A stretch of DNA of 64,000 nt from Linderina pennispora. Its lineage: Eukaryota; Kickxellomycota; Kickxellomycetes; Kickxellales; Kickxellaceae. Made by a program: the position numbers and the translations under genes. Of this stretch, positions 18,714-29,660 are shown in pieces. Numbering within the stretch: the first letter of the stretch is position 1; each line of letters begins with the position of its first letter. The notes beneath the pieces were generated by a model. That model worked only from the letters and a program-made list of their open reading frames with translations, was not told the DNA's origin and ran no database searches. The stretch lies in the NCBI RefSeq assembly GCF_002104995.1, contig NW_024468252.1, positions 1,116,001 through 1,180,000 of the forward strand, given 5' to 3'.

Positions 18714-20759
18714 TCACATCTTTGCCTTGGCGTGGCGGGCCTCCTGCATCCTCATGCTGAACTCGCCGCATTCGCCGCGGATCAGCGGGCGGATGAACTC
18801 GTCGTAGCCGCGGATAACACCCCTGCTGTCAACCTCGGTGGTGTTGAGCGGTTCGCTCTGGATGGCCTCGACCAGGCGGTCGTACGCGCGGCCGTCGCTG
18901 GCACCCAGCGCCGAGTTGAGGTACCAGTCTGGCCAGCCAAAAGCATCGACCAGGGCCACGGCATTGCCACGGATGCTCTGCAGCAACCGCAGGTACTCTG
19001 CACGCATCTTGTCGAGCTGCGCGGTGGCCAGGAATCCGTCCTCGACAAACTCGCCCAGGTCCGTGTAGAGCACCAGATGCAGCGCATGCAGCTTGGCCAG
19101 ATCCAGCATGGCCTGGGCCGTGGAGCCATCGAGCCGGTGGTGGGCGAGCTCGCCAAAGAAATTGCGAACGACAAGAACCTGGACGTGCGCGCGCGCCAGC
19201 TGCGCAAAGGCAATCAGCTGCGTCTCCCACCCGGCGCCATCTAAATGCGCATCGCCGACTGCGCGCAGCAGACGGGCCGCGCGGTGCTCGAACATGGCAA
19301 CCAGGCCGTTCGGCGAGAGGATATCCTTGGGCCTATCCTCAGCGAGCGCAGCGGGCGATGCCAGAAGGCGGTAGAGGTATCCAACCGTGTACTCCTGGGC
19401 GGGCAGCACCTGCTTGCCGGCCTTTATGGCACGGTAGATCTTGAGCAGATAGCTGGCAGCCTGCTGCGTGAGCAGGACGTTTTCGCCCTCAAATGTGTTT
19501 GTGGCCTGGTAGGTGCCCAGGGGCTCGGAGATGCCGTTGAACATCGAGTAGCCGTGGCCGCCCATGGACTTGCGCGCGTCTTCGGAGCCGTCCGCAACCA
19601 CCTTGGTCGTGTAGCTCTTGAGTGCCGACGAGTACGCGTGGACGTCGGCCAGCAGCGAGTCGTCGCCGTTCTGCAGCATATCCATCAGCGTGTGGTAGTG
19701 CCGCCCCATCCAGTGTCCAGTGATGCTGAATGCATATGCCTGCGCCAGCAGCGGCAGCAGCCGGTGCTGCTGTGTCTGGTAGTCGAGAACCTGCGGCTCG
19801 CCGCCCTGGTACATGCGCGTCGAGCCCTGCCGGCGCACCACCGAGTAGCGCACAGCAATGGTGATGGCGCGTGAGAGCGCCAGAGACGCAAACTCGACGA
19901 TATGCACGCGCACATACGTCATGGTGCCGTAGCGCAGCCTATCGTTGAGCGGCTTGTGGTAAGTGCCATCCTGGTCGACCTGCGAATACCCCATGAGCAT
20001 GTTTGTGCGTGGAATCCGAACCTGATCGAACATCGCCCAGCCATTGTCCATTTGCCCCGCACCGACCTTGGGCCCAATGTCCAGCGCGCGGATCCCTGGC
20101 AGCAGCGTGTGGTCGTCCAGCGACCGGATCGGCACCAGGAACGGGTGTGCCCCGTACGACTTGCCGTCGATGATCAGCTGCGCGACCACCGCCGCGTGCG
20201 TGCACGTCTTACCGAGCGCCCCGATCCAGTACTTTGCCGCGCTGGCCGTCGGCGAATTGATCACCCACTCGTCCGCCGCTTTGTCCAGCGTCGCTGTGGT
20301 CTCCAGCCCGCTCAAATTCGACCCGTGCCCGAGCTCCGTCTGCGCATAGCAACCCAGCATCCGCATGCTCTCGGCCTCGCTACCCCACCGCGCCCATTGC
20401 TCCTTCGACGACTGATTGCGCAGAACCGGCAGGAACATGTCGATGTGCAGGCATGCCGGCACAAAGTCGTCCACAAACAGCTTCAGGAACAGCATCGACT
20501 CCTCCTGGTCAAGTCCGTACTGGTTGCGCAGCTCCGCGAACCGCTTGCCCTTTGCCAGTCCGCGATGGAACCGCTCTGCGCGCGACAGGAACTCCTGCCC
20601 GGTCTTAGAGAACACCGGCTCTTTGGCCACCAGACTGGCAATCCACTCGCGCTTCGACAGCGACTCGGCGCCGCCGTGGAATAGCTCCTTCACCTGCTGC
20701 TGGTTGATGGTCGAGCCGGAGCGCTCGCGCTCGATGTCAAGTGCCTGCTGGTTAGACAT
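18714..20759 (-). CDS. Peroxisomal acyl-CoA oxidase
   Basis: FAD enzyme of the first step of peroxisomal beta-oxidation, converting acyl-CoA and oxygen to enoyl-CoA and hydrogen peroxide. Single exon, 681 residues, near the family length (about 660-750). Seen: acyl-CoA oxidase N-terminal domain (to about residue 110), the FAD/substrate block CYAQTELGHGSNLSGLETTA, the middle beta-domain (RALDIGPKVGAGQMDNGWAMFD), the helical domain (VVRRQG at the usual VRRQ site), and the catalytic-Glu region NTFEGENVLLTQQ. The C-terminus AKM fits a PTS1 peroxisomal signal of the [SAC][KRH][LM] type. The gene ends 53 bp from the Ars2 stop in convergent orientation. Confidence 0.95.
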   Translation of the reverse strand: MSNQQALDIERERSGSTINQQQVKELFHGGAESLSKREWIASLVAKEPVFSKTGQEFLSRAERFHRGLAKGKRFAELRNQYGLDQEESMLFLKLFVDDFVPACLHIDMFLPVLRNQSSKEQWARWGSEAESMRMLGCYAQTELGHGSNLSGLETTATLDKAADEWVINSPTASAAKYWIGALGKTCTHAAVVAQLIIDGKSYGAHPFLVPIRSLDDHTLLPGIRALDIGPKVGAGQMDNGWAMFDQVRIPRTNMLMGYSQVDQDGTYHKPLNDRLRYGTMTYVRVHIVEFASLALSRAITIAVRYSVVRRQGSTRMYQGGEPQVLDYQTQQHRLLPLLAQAYAFSITGHWMGRHYHTLMDMLQNGDDSLLADVHAYSSALKSYTTKVVADGSEDARKSMGGHGYSMFNGISEPLGTYQATNTFEGENVLLTQQAASYLLKIYRAIKAGKQVLPAQEYTVGYLYRLLASPAALAEDRPKDILSPNGLVAMFEHRAARLLRAVGDAHLDGAGWETQLIAFAQLARAHVQVLVVRNFFGELAHHRLDGSTAQAMLDLAKLHALHLVLYTDLGEFVEDGFLATAQLDKMRAEYLRLLQSIRGNAVALVDAFGWPDWYLNSALGASDGRAYDRLVEAIQSEPLNTTEVDSRGVIRGYDEFIRPLIRGECGEFSMRMQEARHAKAKM

Positions 20760-21176
20760 GGTTTAGTGTACAATAAATCGATTATAAATAATTGGATACT
20801 CCTTGCAAAATACCAAGACTGCAGAAAAGAAGACCTTACTGCCTCTCCCTCCCCTTTTAATGCATGATGGGCGGTCACTGAACGCTATAGTCCGCCGGAG
20901 GTTTGGCTCGCTCCGAGATCCCCTAGCCCACAGCTGTACGTGCGGACATGGGCGACAAGGACTGCTAGCCGCGAGTATGATGCGCAAATAAAAAATTCGG
21001 TTCACTCATTCAGGCTTTTTGTCTCTTCTGCTCCGGCTGGCTCGGGCTCACTTTTGCTCCGATGGCCCAGAGACGCCGTGGTGAAAACCTGCAACAAAAG
21101 CTTTGCCTGACCAGTTGAGCGCGGGACTAGCCAAGAAACCTGGCCCGCATCGCTAACCCCCGTCCCAGCCTACACA
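20760..21176. other. Upstream region of acyl-CoA oxidase gene
   Basis: Spacer between two minus-strand genes; holds the oxidase promoter and the 3' end of the RTA1-like gene. No other gene seen. Confidence 0.5.
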
Positions 21177-22007
21177 TCAGGCAGACCGCAAAACAACCTC
21201 TTCGGCCGTCCGTCCATCAGCGGGGAAGTAGTGTCCGACAAACCTGACCACATAGATAATGAAGCAGACAAGCACCATGAGCGAGTCGAATGTGTATAGT
21301 GCCCACTCGCTGCGGTATATCGCCCCGCCAAACCCGCTTGCGTAGTTGACGATCCTGTACACCAGCCGCACATACAGCAACAGCGTGGTGACTGTCAACA
21401 CCTGCATCAGCCTTCTCTTGGCTACCTCCTGCGTCTGGTCGCCAGGCGCCCTGACAACTGTCATCTCGGGATCCTTCCACACATACATGACTGTGACCAG
21501 AAACGCGCCAAGAAACAGGAGCTGAATGCCAAGCCCGATGAGAACGACAATCTGGCCTGCGTGCCGAGTCGCCCTTGGAGGCTCCATGCCGCAGCCCACC
21601 ATCTGCAACACGAATCCTACGATGTCCGAGGTATTGTACACCCAGGATATGAACGACGGCCGCAGATATATCGCCACATTCTGCTTCTTTGTGCGTTTCG
21701 TCACCTCGCGCACGCACATGTAGTTGAACAGCGCTAGGGCGTTGGGTGGCAGGAGCAAGAACAGATCCATGACGATGAATAGGCCCAGGTGGGGTCGGTA
21801 TGTGCACACCACACGCATGATGTATCCAAGCGCCTCGCCGACTGCGGCGCCAGTCAGAACGTACATCCATTTGGGTGCCGACGTGTTGAGAATCTGCACT
21901 ACGAGGATTATGCCCAGCGAGAGAAAGAGCCCGATCATTACCTCCGGCAGCCCGTGCACCGGCACATACGAAAAATACTCTGCCGCTCTCGGGCTAACAA
22001 TTGACAT
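21177..22007 (-). CDS. RTA1-family seven-helix membrane protein
   Basis: Integral membrane protein of 276 residues with seven hydrophobic segments, beginning VMIGLFLSLGIILVVQIL and ending LMVLVCFIIYVVRFVGHYFP. The pattern of the third to fifth helices (LLPPNALALFNYMCV, FVLQMVGCGM, GQIVVLIGLGIQLLFLGAFLV) and the C-terminal RLVYRIVNYASGFGG...SEWALYTFDSL match RTA1/RTM1-like proteins (PF04479). These fungal proteins are linked to lipid translocation and resistance to sterol- or membrane-active drugs; the exact activity is not known. The start at 22007 gives a normal short N-terminus. An ATG at 22124 would add 39 residues with an extra hydrophobic stretch. Confidence 0.85.
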   Translation of the reverse strand: MSIVSPRAAEYFSYVPVHGLPEVMIGLFLSLGIILVVQILNTSAPKWMYVLTGAAVGEALGYIMRVVCTYRPHLGLFIVMDLFLLLPPNALALFNYMCVREVTKRTKKQNVAIYLRPSFISWVYNTSDIVGFVLQMVGCGMEPPRATRHAGQIVVLIGLGIQLLFLGAFLVTVMYVWKDPEMTVVRAPGDQTQEVAKRRLMQVLTVTTLLLYVRLVYRIVNYASGFGGAIYRSEWALYTFDSLMVLVCFIIYVVRFVGHYFPADGRTAEEVVLRSA

Positions 22008-22401
22008 AATAAAATTAAAATCAATACAGACAAGTAGAAAACAAGCACTCGCTATGTTACAGGTACTGTTGCCAGGGGCCGTATGCACGCTGCTGACATC
22101 AAGAGCCCAGTGGGGCGGCGCCAAGCACTGATAAGTCCCAGTGGCGCCTCCCTTCCTTAGCTACAGACTGGCGGGGCGAACCAGCGACGGTTTCTAGAAG
22201 AGCGGAAATCCAAGACCTCCACCTTTTCAATGGCTCCATTAACGAAGGGCTTGAGCAATCCGTTTCGCCAAGTGGCAAGGATTTTTGCACTATATCATGC
22301 GCGCTGTCCAGCGAATAGGCAGATGCGGCTTCTGCTCCGCTAGTTACACCAATGCAGATATGCGCACATGCACAGGCTTGCTGGCCTAAATATCTCCAAG
22401 G
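22008..22401. other. Spacer between RTA1-like gene and broken F-box-like gene
   Basis: Promoter region of the RTA1-like gene. No conserved ORF or RNA gene seen. Confidence 0.5.
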
Positions 22402-24075
22402 CTATACTAGGCTTTCACCGGCTAGGAATCTCTCAAAATCGAACGGCTGACACACTTGGACGTCGATATCCACATCCGCCAATGCCTTGATATTTTCGCA
22501 GTCCTTCAGGTTGTCCAAGAATTTCTGCTGAGGGACAAACTCCTCAGCTTTCTCAAGTCCGAGCACATGCAGCCGCTCAAACAAGGGTGACTGGATCATG
22601 ATGTCGATGAGCATCGCCATGCGCTTGTTGTAGGTCGCGTTCTGCGTAAAGTCCGTGTAGTTGTTGAGCACAATGGTGCACAACGACGGGCTGAGCTCAT
22701 CTGATGGCGTCTTTGTCAAGTGCGCACGCACTTTATCCAGATCTGCCGTGTCCTTCTGGAGTGCAAACGAGTATTCGATTACAAGATTTCTCAGCACTGG
22801 GAGCTGCGCGACGATGTGCCGCAGCATGTGCTCGGGGGCGCATTCCGAGATCTTTAGTGTGGTGAGCGACGTGCACCCAGAATCGCACCGGGTCACTTCC
22901 TCATGTCCCAGCTGGTGGATATTCAAGATCTTTAGGTTCGATGCTGGCCTAATCAGCACCGTTTCAAAGTGAGTATAATGCGGAAAGTGCTGAGGACCGC
23001 CCCAGCACATTGCTACCATCTCCAGCATTGGATACTGTGTGATATCAAAGCTTTCGAAGAACTCCAAGTCGCCAACTGCGTCCAGTTTCGTTAGCGGCGC
23101 TGCCTTGGGCATCCACATGATGTTTGGAGGCGGCCCCTCAACGGTGTCAACCCGCAGGCTGTATAGCTTGGGGAAATCATAGTGGAATTTCTTCCAGGGC
23201 CCATCGGTACCTCGACCGGCTCCTCCTCGAAATCAAACCGCACGTCCAGAACCCGGAGGCTGTCAAAGGTAGCTGCATCATCTACCGCGGCTTCCTTAAA
23301 TGCCTTGAAGAACTTGTTCAGCTTGACACTGGCTATATTCAAGATCTGTAGGGTCTTTGTCATGAGCCCAGGCATCTGGAGCCCCACCTCTGACGTATTT
23401 TTGTCAACATACAAGCAGGCTAGCCCTGGAACTACCAGCCCAGCCGTGCTGCAGACACTGCATAATTTGAAATCCAGGCTCGTAATCTGGTCGGCGTACT
23501 CGCCCAACGCCTCCTTCAAACCCACGCACAACTCGCTTGGCGACTTGCTGAGAGCCCTGAAGCGCTCGATATTTGGCGCCTTGGACAAAATGTACCTGAT
23601 TACATCCCCAAGCGGGGTATAATCGGAAGAACTGACAGTATAAAAGGGAGACGACCGAACAGCAATAGTCAAGTCCTGCACACTGGGCCAGCTGCGCGCC
23701 CCAAACTCGGTTTCGGCGAGGTGATGTGGGGTCAGGCTCGGCATTACCTCTTCATAATGGATACCCAGGATAACCCGGCACGGCTGGATCCTGGCTGGGG
23801 CAAAGTGCAAGGGGGTCGAAACAAGCGGAGCTATGGTTGGCATACTGGGCAGTGGATTGGCAGCTGGCAGTTCAATCTCTTCGTCGCTGAGTTCCTTGGG
23901 CTTTTTGCATTTGATGCGGATGAACAGGTCAGAGTACATCTTTTGCCCAACGATTGCCCGCCACTCCTGACACACCTACAGTATCTCCAATACATCAAAG
24001 AGCGTAAAGAGAATGTTGTCGTTGAAGATGACTCCGGACACATACTCATAAACATAGTCTGCAATTTCTTGCACG
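22402..24075 (-). pseudogene. F-box-like / LRR gene with broken frame
   Basis: Relative of the gene at 9120. The body is two ORFs, 23975-about 23200 and about 23200-22402, that belong to one protein of about 525 residues. The frame changes at GGGCCC (23197-23202), where one missing base would restore MGPWKKFHYDFPKLYSLRV. Upstream, the F-box-like part can be read from about 24075 (VQEIADYVYEYVSG ... FTLFDVLEIL) directly into VCQEWRAIVGQKMYSDLF, but a TAG stop (about 23972-23974) separates them, and another stop precedes the segment. The TAG lies in ACTGTAG, which could be a splice acceptor, so an unrecognised 5' intron is possible. LRR-like segments include LKILNIHQLG and LVIEYSFAL. Pseudogene or uncorrected assembly error cannot be told apart here. 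Confidence 0.6.
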
Positions 24076-25552
24076 ATTTACGGTGTTTGTAGAACAGGAT
24101 GCATGGCATATTAACAACAGCTATTGTAAAAGGGCAAAAGCAAGACAAAGGAAGAGGTTTATCGTGGGTTTACAATGGTCATGAGCTATCTGTTACCGCT
24201 GGTTATACGGCTGTGCTACTTATTGTGATGTAAGCCAACAGAGATACATATCTACGCAGCACCATGCATATCCAACCGTCCTGCATACCCACTCATCTAC
24301 AAAAGAGACAGCCCTCACCCTCGCCGATTGTGAACGCTGTTGGCGAATCCACAATTGGAGTAGACAAGTTTTGAATTCACCTTACAGAGAAAATCAAACA
24401 GCGAGCTGCTATTTGACCATATTAGACTTATCCAGCCACATGTACCGCTCGCACTTTTGATGCCTTTGCAACATGTGAATGGCCGTGATCTCTAGGTCCC
24501 CGCTGCCTGTCACCAGCTGTGTCACAGCAGCAAAACATGCTTGGAATACCGGGCTTGGATAAACCTGCTCGAGGTTGAGCCGGTGTGGTTGGCTCTGGCG
24601 CCACCCAAAATTCCAGAACGCAATGCGCGGCTTGTAGCACGCATTCCGTCTCCCCCAGCTCCGAATGCATGTTGCGTCAAAAGGCTAATTTACTCCCCCA
24701 ACCACTTTGAAGCTAGCAAACACATACAGGTGTCACGCCGCCTCTCTGGTACAATAGACTATTCACATCTGTATCTCGAATAGCACTTCCCGTTTGAGCA
24801 GATCCACTGAGTAATCCAGCCTCCTATTGTAACTAGTTATGCAAGTAACTGTGGGTGGCTGCGCCGGTGCTGACACGGATGAATGGCGGCACAGCCAGAT
24901 GGGAGATACCTTATCCGCGTGCGGTATGCACTGTACAGATCGCCACGATTCCATGCCTGCATCCCTGATACGTCCACGGTAATTGCAGCTGCCACTAGTT
25001 CCGAGGCACCAGGAGTGGCTGAGCTGGTAAAACAGGGGCGGCTTAGAAACGATCAAGCGTACATTTGGGAACGTTATATGGCAGCAAGAGAGCAGTCACT
25101 ACACTGTGGATTCCCAAATACCAGTACATGGGCTCATCACCTGCCAAGCAAAGCAAAATGTGATCCTGGTTCACAAAAACGAATCCGAGTTGGCTCTAAA
25201 GGGGCTATTGGGCAGGTAACCATTTCTGCAAATCGTTCCCCGTTGGTACAACCTGGTATATGAAAAAAACAGCAGACAGTCGGATATGTCGCCAACAAGA
25301 CGCTGATGCAATAATAATTAGCCTCAAATATGTGGAATCGAGGGAATCCAGTGGGCTGCTGTGGACTGAATGGCTCTTCAAAGCCTCTCGTTAGCCTTTG
25401 CACAGCCAGGGATTCATGTTGCTGCTACCACAGTACAACTCTGCAGTATATAAAGTGTGCTGAGTTCGACAGACAGCCCTACTGGCCCAATATCATTCTT
25501 AAGTTCCATTCTCTAGCTCTCCATTTTCAAGACCAACCGCTAAACTCGAGAC
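24076..25552. other. Gene-poor stretch
   Basis: About 1.5 kb with short scattered ORFs in all frames and no recognisable protein, tRNA or repeat. The last 100 bp form the putative promoter described at 25447. Confidence 0.5.
25447..25454 (+). promoter_or_regulatory. TATA box upstream of a 34-codon ORF
   Basis: TATATAAA, followed after about 100 bp (a C/T-rich leader) by the ATG at 25553. The geometry matches other promoters in the window. Confidence 0.4.
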
Positions 25553-25657
25553 ATGGCCGCCATTACCAACAACATCGCCTATATGGCAAGCACTGGTGGG
25601 TGGAAGCCTTCCCAACCTTCTGAGGAACAGATTGATAACCTCATCTATAACCTTTAA
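25553..25657 (+). CDS. Small ORF of unknown function (34 residues)
   Basis: ATG in good context (GAGACATGG) behind a TATA box and CT-rich leader. The peptide is MAAITNNIAYMASTGGWKPS followed by QPSEEQIDNLIYNL. The GG-x-KPS-x-P-S-x-E-x-I-D spacing faintly recalls the N-terminus of stefin-type cystatins, but the ORF stops where a cystatin would continue, and a 23-codon open stretch follows the stop. It could be a first exon, a degraded gene or chance. I do not recognise a function. Confidence 0.3.
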   Translation: MAAITNNIAYMASTGGWKPSQPSEEQIDNLIYNL

Positions 25658-25914
25658 CCAGACAAACTAGCCAATTCCCATGGTATCGGGGAATTAATCA
25701 CAGTTGCTGAGAGCTGTTCAATCGAATAGATGTTACGCTTATAGTATGAATTGAACTAACGCTAATCAAATTGCTGAGCAAGTGCTTTGGACATGTATTT
25801 TGCATGGATTCTATCCCAAAAGAGTCGGGTATCCATTATACCTTTCAAATATAGGACTAGAAGAGTTTACCATGGTCACCTTTTTGTTCCTCATGTCCTT
25901 TCTCAGCACTCACA

Positions 25915-27664
25915 ATGCCCTCGCTCGCACAGAATTTACCTGTGATCATCGCGGAACGTGTATTGCATTTCCTGATACTCGGGGATACCACTGAAGAAGC
26001 GTGGCGAACTCACAGCAATGCTACCTTTAGGTGCCTCCGACCCGTATCGCAGCTGTGCCGTTCGTGGCGTGCTGCATCGGTGGACCGTTTGTTCGAGCAT
26101 GTATGTCTTGATTTAGACACCACGCTTGATGCACACCAGGCATTTACGCTTCGACACTGCCGGAAGACTAAAGAAGTAGTGCTGTTTGTCAACACAGAAT
26201 CGGTTTTTGACGGCTCTGCGCTGGCCAGGGTGTTTTCAAAGCTCTTCAGGAACAAAGTTTTTTCGTCTGCGGTAAAAACTCGACCTTTACCTTGAAGGTA
26301 AACTGCCTGCAGGAGAAAATTCTAATCCTCGGCACGCAAATAACATTCACGGGTTCCTCGAGGCGATTCAGCGCCTGTTTCCTGCGGCAGTATATACCAC
26401 TGTCTTTCACGGGTGGCCAGAAGCGAGTGAAAGCTGGCCGCTGCTCGCAGTCGAGCTACTGAGAGGTCTTTTTCTGCGGAATACGAGGGTGTCATGTAGT
26501 GAAATATGGCTGACGACTGTCCCTGGACTCATTTCAGACGATGCCTGCCTGCAGGGCATTGATGCGACTATCATGTCTCCTTCACCCCACTTCATCGAAA
26601 TCGTTCGTCGCAGTGCCCCTGCCTTGCAGCACTTGCGCCTAAAGCTTGGCCAGTCTTTTATTTTCAAGAGGGTTGTGGCTGGTGATGATGGAGCAGGGCC
26701 TGTGTTTTCGCAATTGCGCAGACTTGAACTGTTCTCGTCCACAGACAGGTCAGCACTTGCAAATGGCAGACTCGTTTCGCCGGATGGCACGCCATTTCCT
26801 GCGCTGGAAACCCTTTCTTGCCACATGTCATATCCATTCGGCAACGATGTTCTTCTTCGCGGAAATGGGCAGTCTCTCCGTGTCCTTGATATCTACATCT
26901 CGAACGAGCTTCTCGATGTGTTTGAACGGTGCAGTGTATTTGCAAGCCAGAGGTTCACTGCACTTGCTTGCCTGAAGCTAGGGAATCTCCAGGGAGAGCA
27001 TGGTGTGATTGATAAAGCGCGCGTGGTGCGCATCTGCAATCTATTCCAGCAGAAAACAGTTGTTGAGGTCTTGGGCCGTGTTGACTTTCTATACGACACA
27101 TTGCAGCCATATCTCGGCGACATGGCTCGGACGATCCGTGTGCTGGATATCCCGCAGCTGGAATGTACCTTTGAGCAGATTGTCGTGTTAATCAGCTCGC
27201 TTCCTTTCCTTCAGATGCTGTCGGCCACCTGTCTTAAAAGCGATGCCCTTGCAAGCGAGATAGATTCTGTGCATGCCACTTGCACTGGCATGTGTGCAGT
27301 CAAGAAATCAGTCGGTCGTGTCACCAACAGATTTGACAACCCAGCTCAGCTGCATTTTGACACCCATTTGGATATCGCCTGCCAAACAGTGGGCTTCGCT
27401 GGCTCAGTGTACGCATCTGGTCCTCCGATCTCACAGAGACTAATCGACCTGGATATTCGCATTGAGCGGGCCAACAAACGCATGCAGGCAATTCGTCTTT
27501 GTATCATCCTCGCTATACTATGCCCCTCCGTTCGAAGCTTTACCTACTACTCAAGGACATCCGAGCTTACAGTTGACCGCTCTCGCTTTACATCCAACAA
27601 GGAGTTTCAGAAGCTGACGGCGCGTGTGAGATCCAGCATCGACAATTGCCTTGATATGCATTAG
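25915..27664 (+). pseudogene. F-box-like / LRR gene with one frame break
   Basis: Third member of the F-box-like family. It starts MPSLAQNLPVIIAERVLHFL and has LRPVSQLCRSWRAASVDRLFEHV, the best F-box-like pattern of the three. The frame is lost in an A5 run at 26274-26278: with four A residues it continues AVKLDLYLEGKLPAGENS and then runs open to the stop at 27664, about 582 residues in total. The second half has LRR-like segments (LRLKLGQSF, LRRLELFSS, LRVLDIYISNELL). One homopolymer indel in an otherwise clean 1.75-kb frame suggests either an assembly error or a very young pseudogene. Confidence 0.62.
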
Positions 27665-28405
27665 GAATCGCTTTGTTCAAGTGGTGGTTTTGTTTGAGAT
27701 GTGTGAATAAAGTCTATTTGAATACTGTTACGCACCCGACCCAGCTATCGTCTGAGTCACCTGCCATGCCGACGACAGGGACAGCCGCGTCGGGCATCAA
27801 TAGGAGCCCTGATGCAGCCTGTTCAGTGGAAATGTCCATCAGCCTTTGATGCACTATGCAGGCAGCAGCCAGTGTTCGCTCGCTGCTGGCCATCTGTGAG
27901 AGATACGGATATTGACTACCGCAGGACACAGATGCTGGAACCACTAAACATGGAATTAACAAAATTGAAGGGGAAGGAGAGGAAGGCCACGAGCGCCTTG
28001 CATCGCCCTTTTTGAAGATTCCGCTATTGCGTTCAAATCCTGCACAGCAGCGAAACCCGAGCAACAAGCTGTGCTCGGTGTACCATATGCCTCCGCTCGA
28101 TCGATGTTTCCATCGGTTCAGGGCTGGGGGCTACTCTCGCTGTCGGCCGATGTGACAACTGACATTGCATCGCCATGCTGGACATCATAGGCCGCGCAAC
28201 ACTGGCTCCTCATTTGCGGCTCAACCATACGTTCTCTACTGCCCAGGATGATGCCAGTGACCAGAGGGAAGCGTGATCACAGTATGCAGTCTGCCATAAA
28301 CTCTTTTCAATGCTACAGTGGGGTCAAAATGATAGTGGAGCAGGGACTCGTGCTAGATTTCCATTGCCTCATGCCTTTTCTTTCCTAGTACCTTTCAAGC
28401 CACAC
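27665..28405. other. Spacer upstream of PX-domain gene
   Basis: About 740 bp. A 117-codon ORF on the minus strand (28067-27714) has no recognisable domain and is not called. The PX gene promoter must lie here. Confidence 0.5.
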
Positions 28406-29560
28406 ATGATGACCTCACCAAAACCAGCACAGATAGTTGCGCGTGTACAGAGTCTGCAGACAGTATCAGTAGAGGTTTCGAACCAGCTTCGGAAGCAAGC
28501 GATGCAGTGGATGCAAACGCAGCAAATCCGGCTCGAAGGCCTGGGCGACTCTGAGCTTGAGGACACCGAGGACATCGATACCAGTATGAACGAGCTCATG
28601 CAATGCGTCCTATACACAGAGATCCGCAAGGACATACGCCAGCTAGCAGACTCGCTGGAGACAGTGCAGTTCAATCTGTTCAGCAGCCGGCAAAACACGT
28701 CGATGGACCTGTCTGAGCCAGTAGAGCCCGACAGGAAAAAATGCGCAGAGGCGTGGGAGAGGACACAGGAGATTGCCAAGCAGCTGTATGAAGCATGCAT
28801 GGAGGTTGACGAGTGGCGACGCACGGCGGTGATTGCCGGGTTTGTTGAGAAGCACCAGCCAGAGGACTGCTCGTCTGTGGAATCGACGAGGTCGACAAAG
28901 TCGGTGCGGCTGCCGATTGAGCAGATAATCATGGAGGCGAGGGAGCGCCAGAGGCAAAGGAAGAGGGCGAGCAGCCTGGGCACGCAGCGTGCAGTGTCAG
29001 TGAACGGGGATGCGTGGGGCGCAAGTCCGCCGCCAATAAGCAGGCTGATGCAGGCCGAGCTCGAGGCAAACGAGCTCCGTCCGCAGCCCAAGTCGCCGTT
29101 GCATTCGAGCACCCCTGATGCCGTTCTGTCACCATCGGGCGACGCGCTGACGCAGCCATTAGCGACATTGCGGCTGGTGAACGACTCTGCAGACACAGAT
29201 ACGCATCGCCGGCGCACGTACTGCAATGACGTGCGGATTGTGGGCTGGACAACGACCGGTCGCGGACTGGACGTGCACACAGAGTTCAAGGTCTTTGCGC
29301 ACCTCTCTGCTGGCGGCAATGTGACAGTGATGCGCCGGTACACCGACTTTGTCGTGCTGCGTGAGGTGCTGTGCGAGCGGTACCGGACATTCCGGAAGCG
29401 TATCCCACATCTACCGCACAAGCAGGCGTTTGGCAAGTTTGATGACCAGTTTTTGAAGAAGCGCGAGAGCGGGTTGCAATTCTTCTTGGCATACGTCGTG
29501 CTTCACCCGGTTATTGGCGCAAGCACAGTTGTTCGCCAGTGGTTCGAGGGCGCACCATAA
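28406..29560 (+). CDS. PX-domain protein (phosphoinositide-binding)
   Basis: Protein of 384 residues with a C-terminal PX domain at about residues 270-383. The domain shows DVRIVGWTTTGRGLDVHTEF, then VMRRYTDFVVLREVL (the RRY-x-DF phosphate-binding signature), the proline-type loop FRKRIPHLPHKQAFGKFD and LKKRESGLQFFLAYVVLHP. The first 260 residues are mostly helical and low-complexity. PX domains usually bind PI3P and place proteins on endosomes or vacuoles; the short C-terminal PX layout resembles yeast Ypt35, but orthology is not established. An ATG-ATG pair at 28406 is preferred over the upstream 28310 start (adds 32 hydrophobic residues). Confidence 0.8.
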   Translation: MMTSPKPAQIVARVQSLQTVSVEVSNQLRKQAMQWMQTQQIRLEGLGDSELEDTEDIDTSMNELMQCVLYTEIRKDIRQLADSLETVQFNLFSSRQNTSMDLSEPVEPDRKKCAEAWERTQEIAKQLYEACMEVDEWRRTAVIAGFVEKHQPEDCSSVESTRSTKSVRLPIEQIIMEARERQRQRKRASSLGTQRAVSVNGDAWGASPPPISRLMQAELEANELRPQPKSPLHSSTPDAVLSPSGDALTQPLATLRLVNDSADTDTHRRRTYCNDVRIVGWTTTGRGLDVHTEFKVFAHLSAGGNVTVMRRYTDFVVLREVLCERYRTFRKRIPHLPHKQAFGKFDDQFLKKRESGLQFFLAYVVLHPVIGASTVVRQWFEGAP

Positions 29561-29660
29561 TGTACAAGGAGCTGTCATGTGCCCTATGTACCAGGAGGCG
29601 ATTTTTTTTTTCTTAATCCACATAGCATATTCAGTACTCAAAAGCTACATTTTCACTGTC

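Noticed and set aside
27714-28067. 117-codon minus-strand ORF between F-box-like and PX genes
   Set aside because: No recognisable motif, composition like random intergenic sequence, and no promoter-like context.
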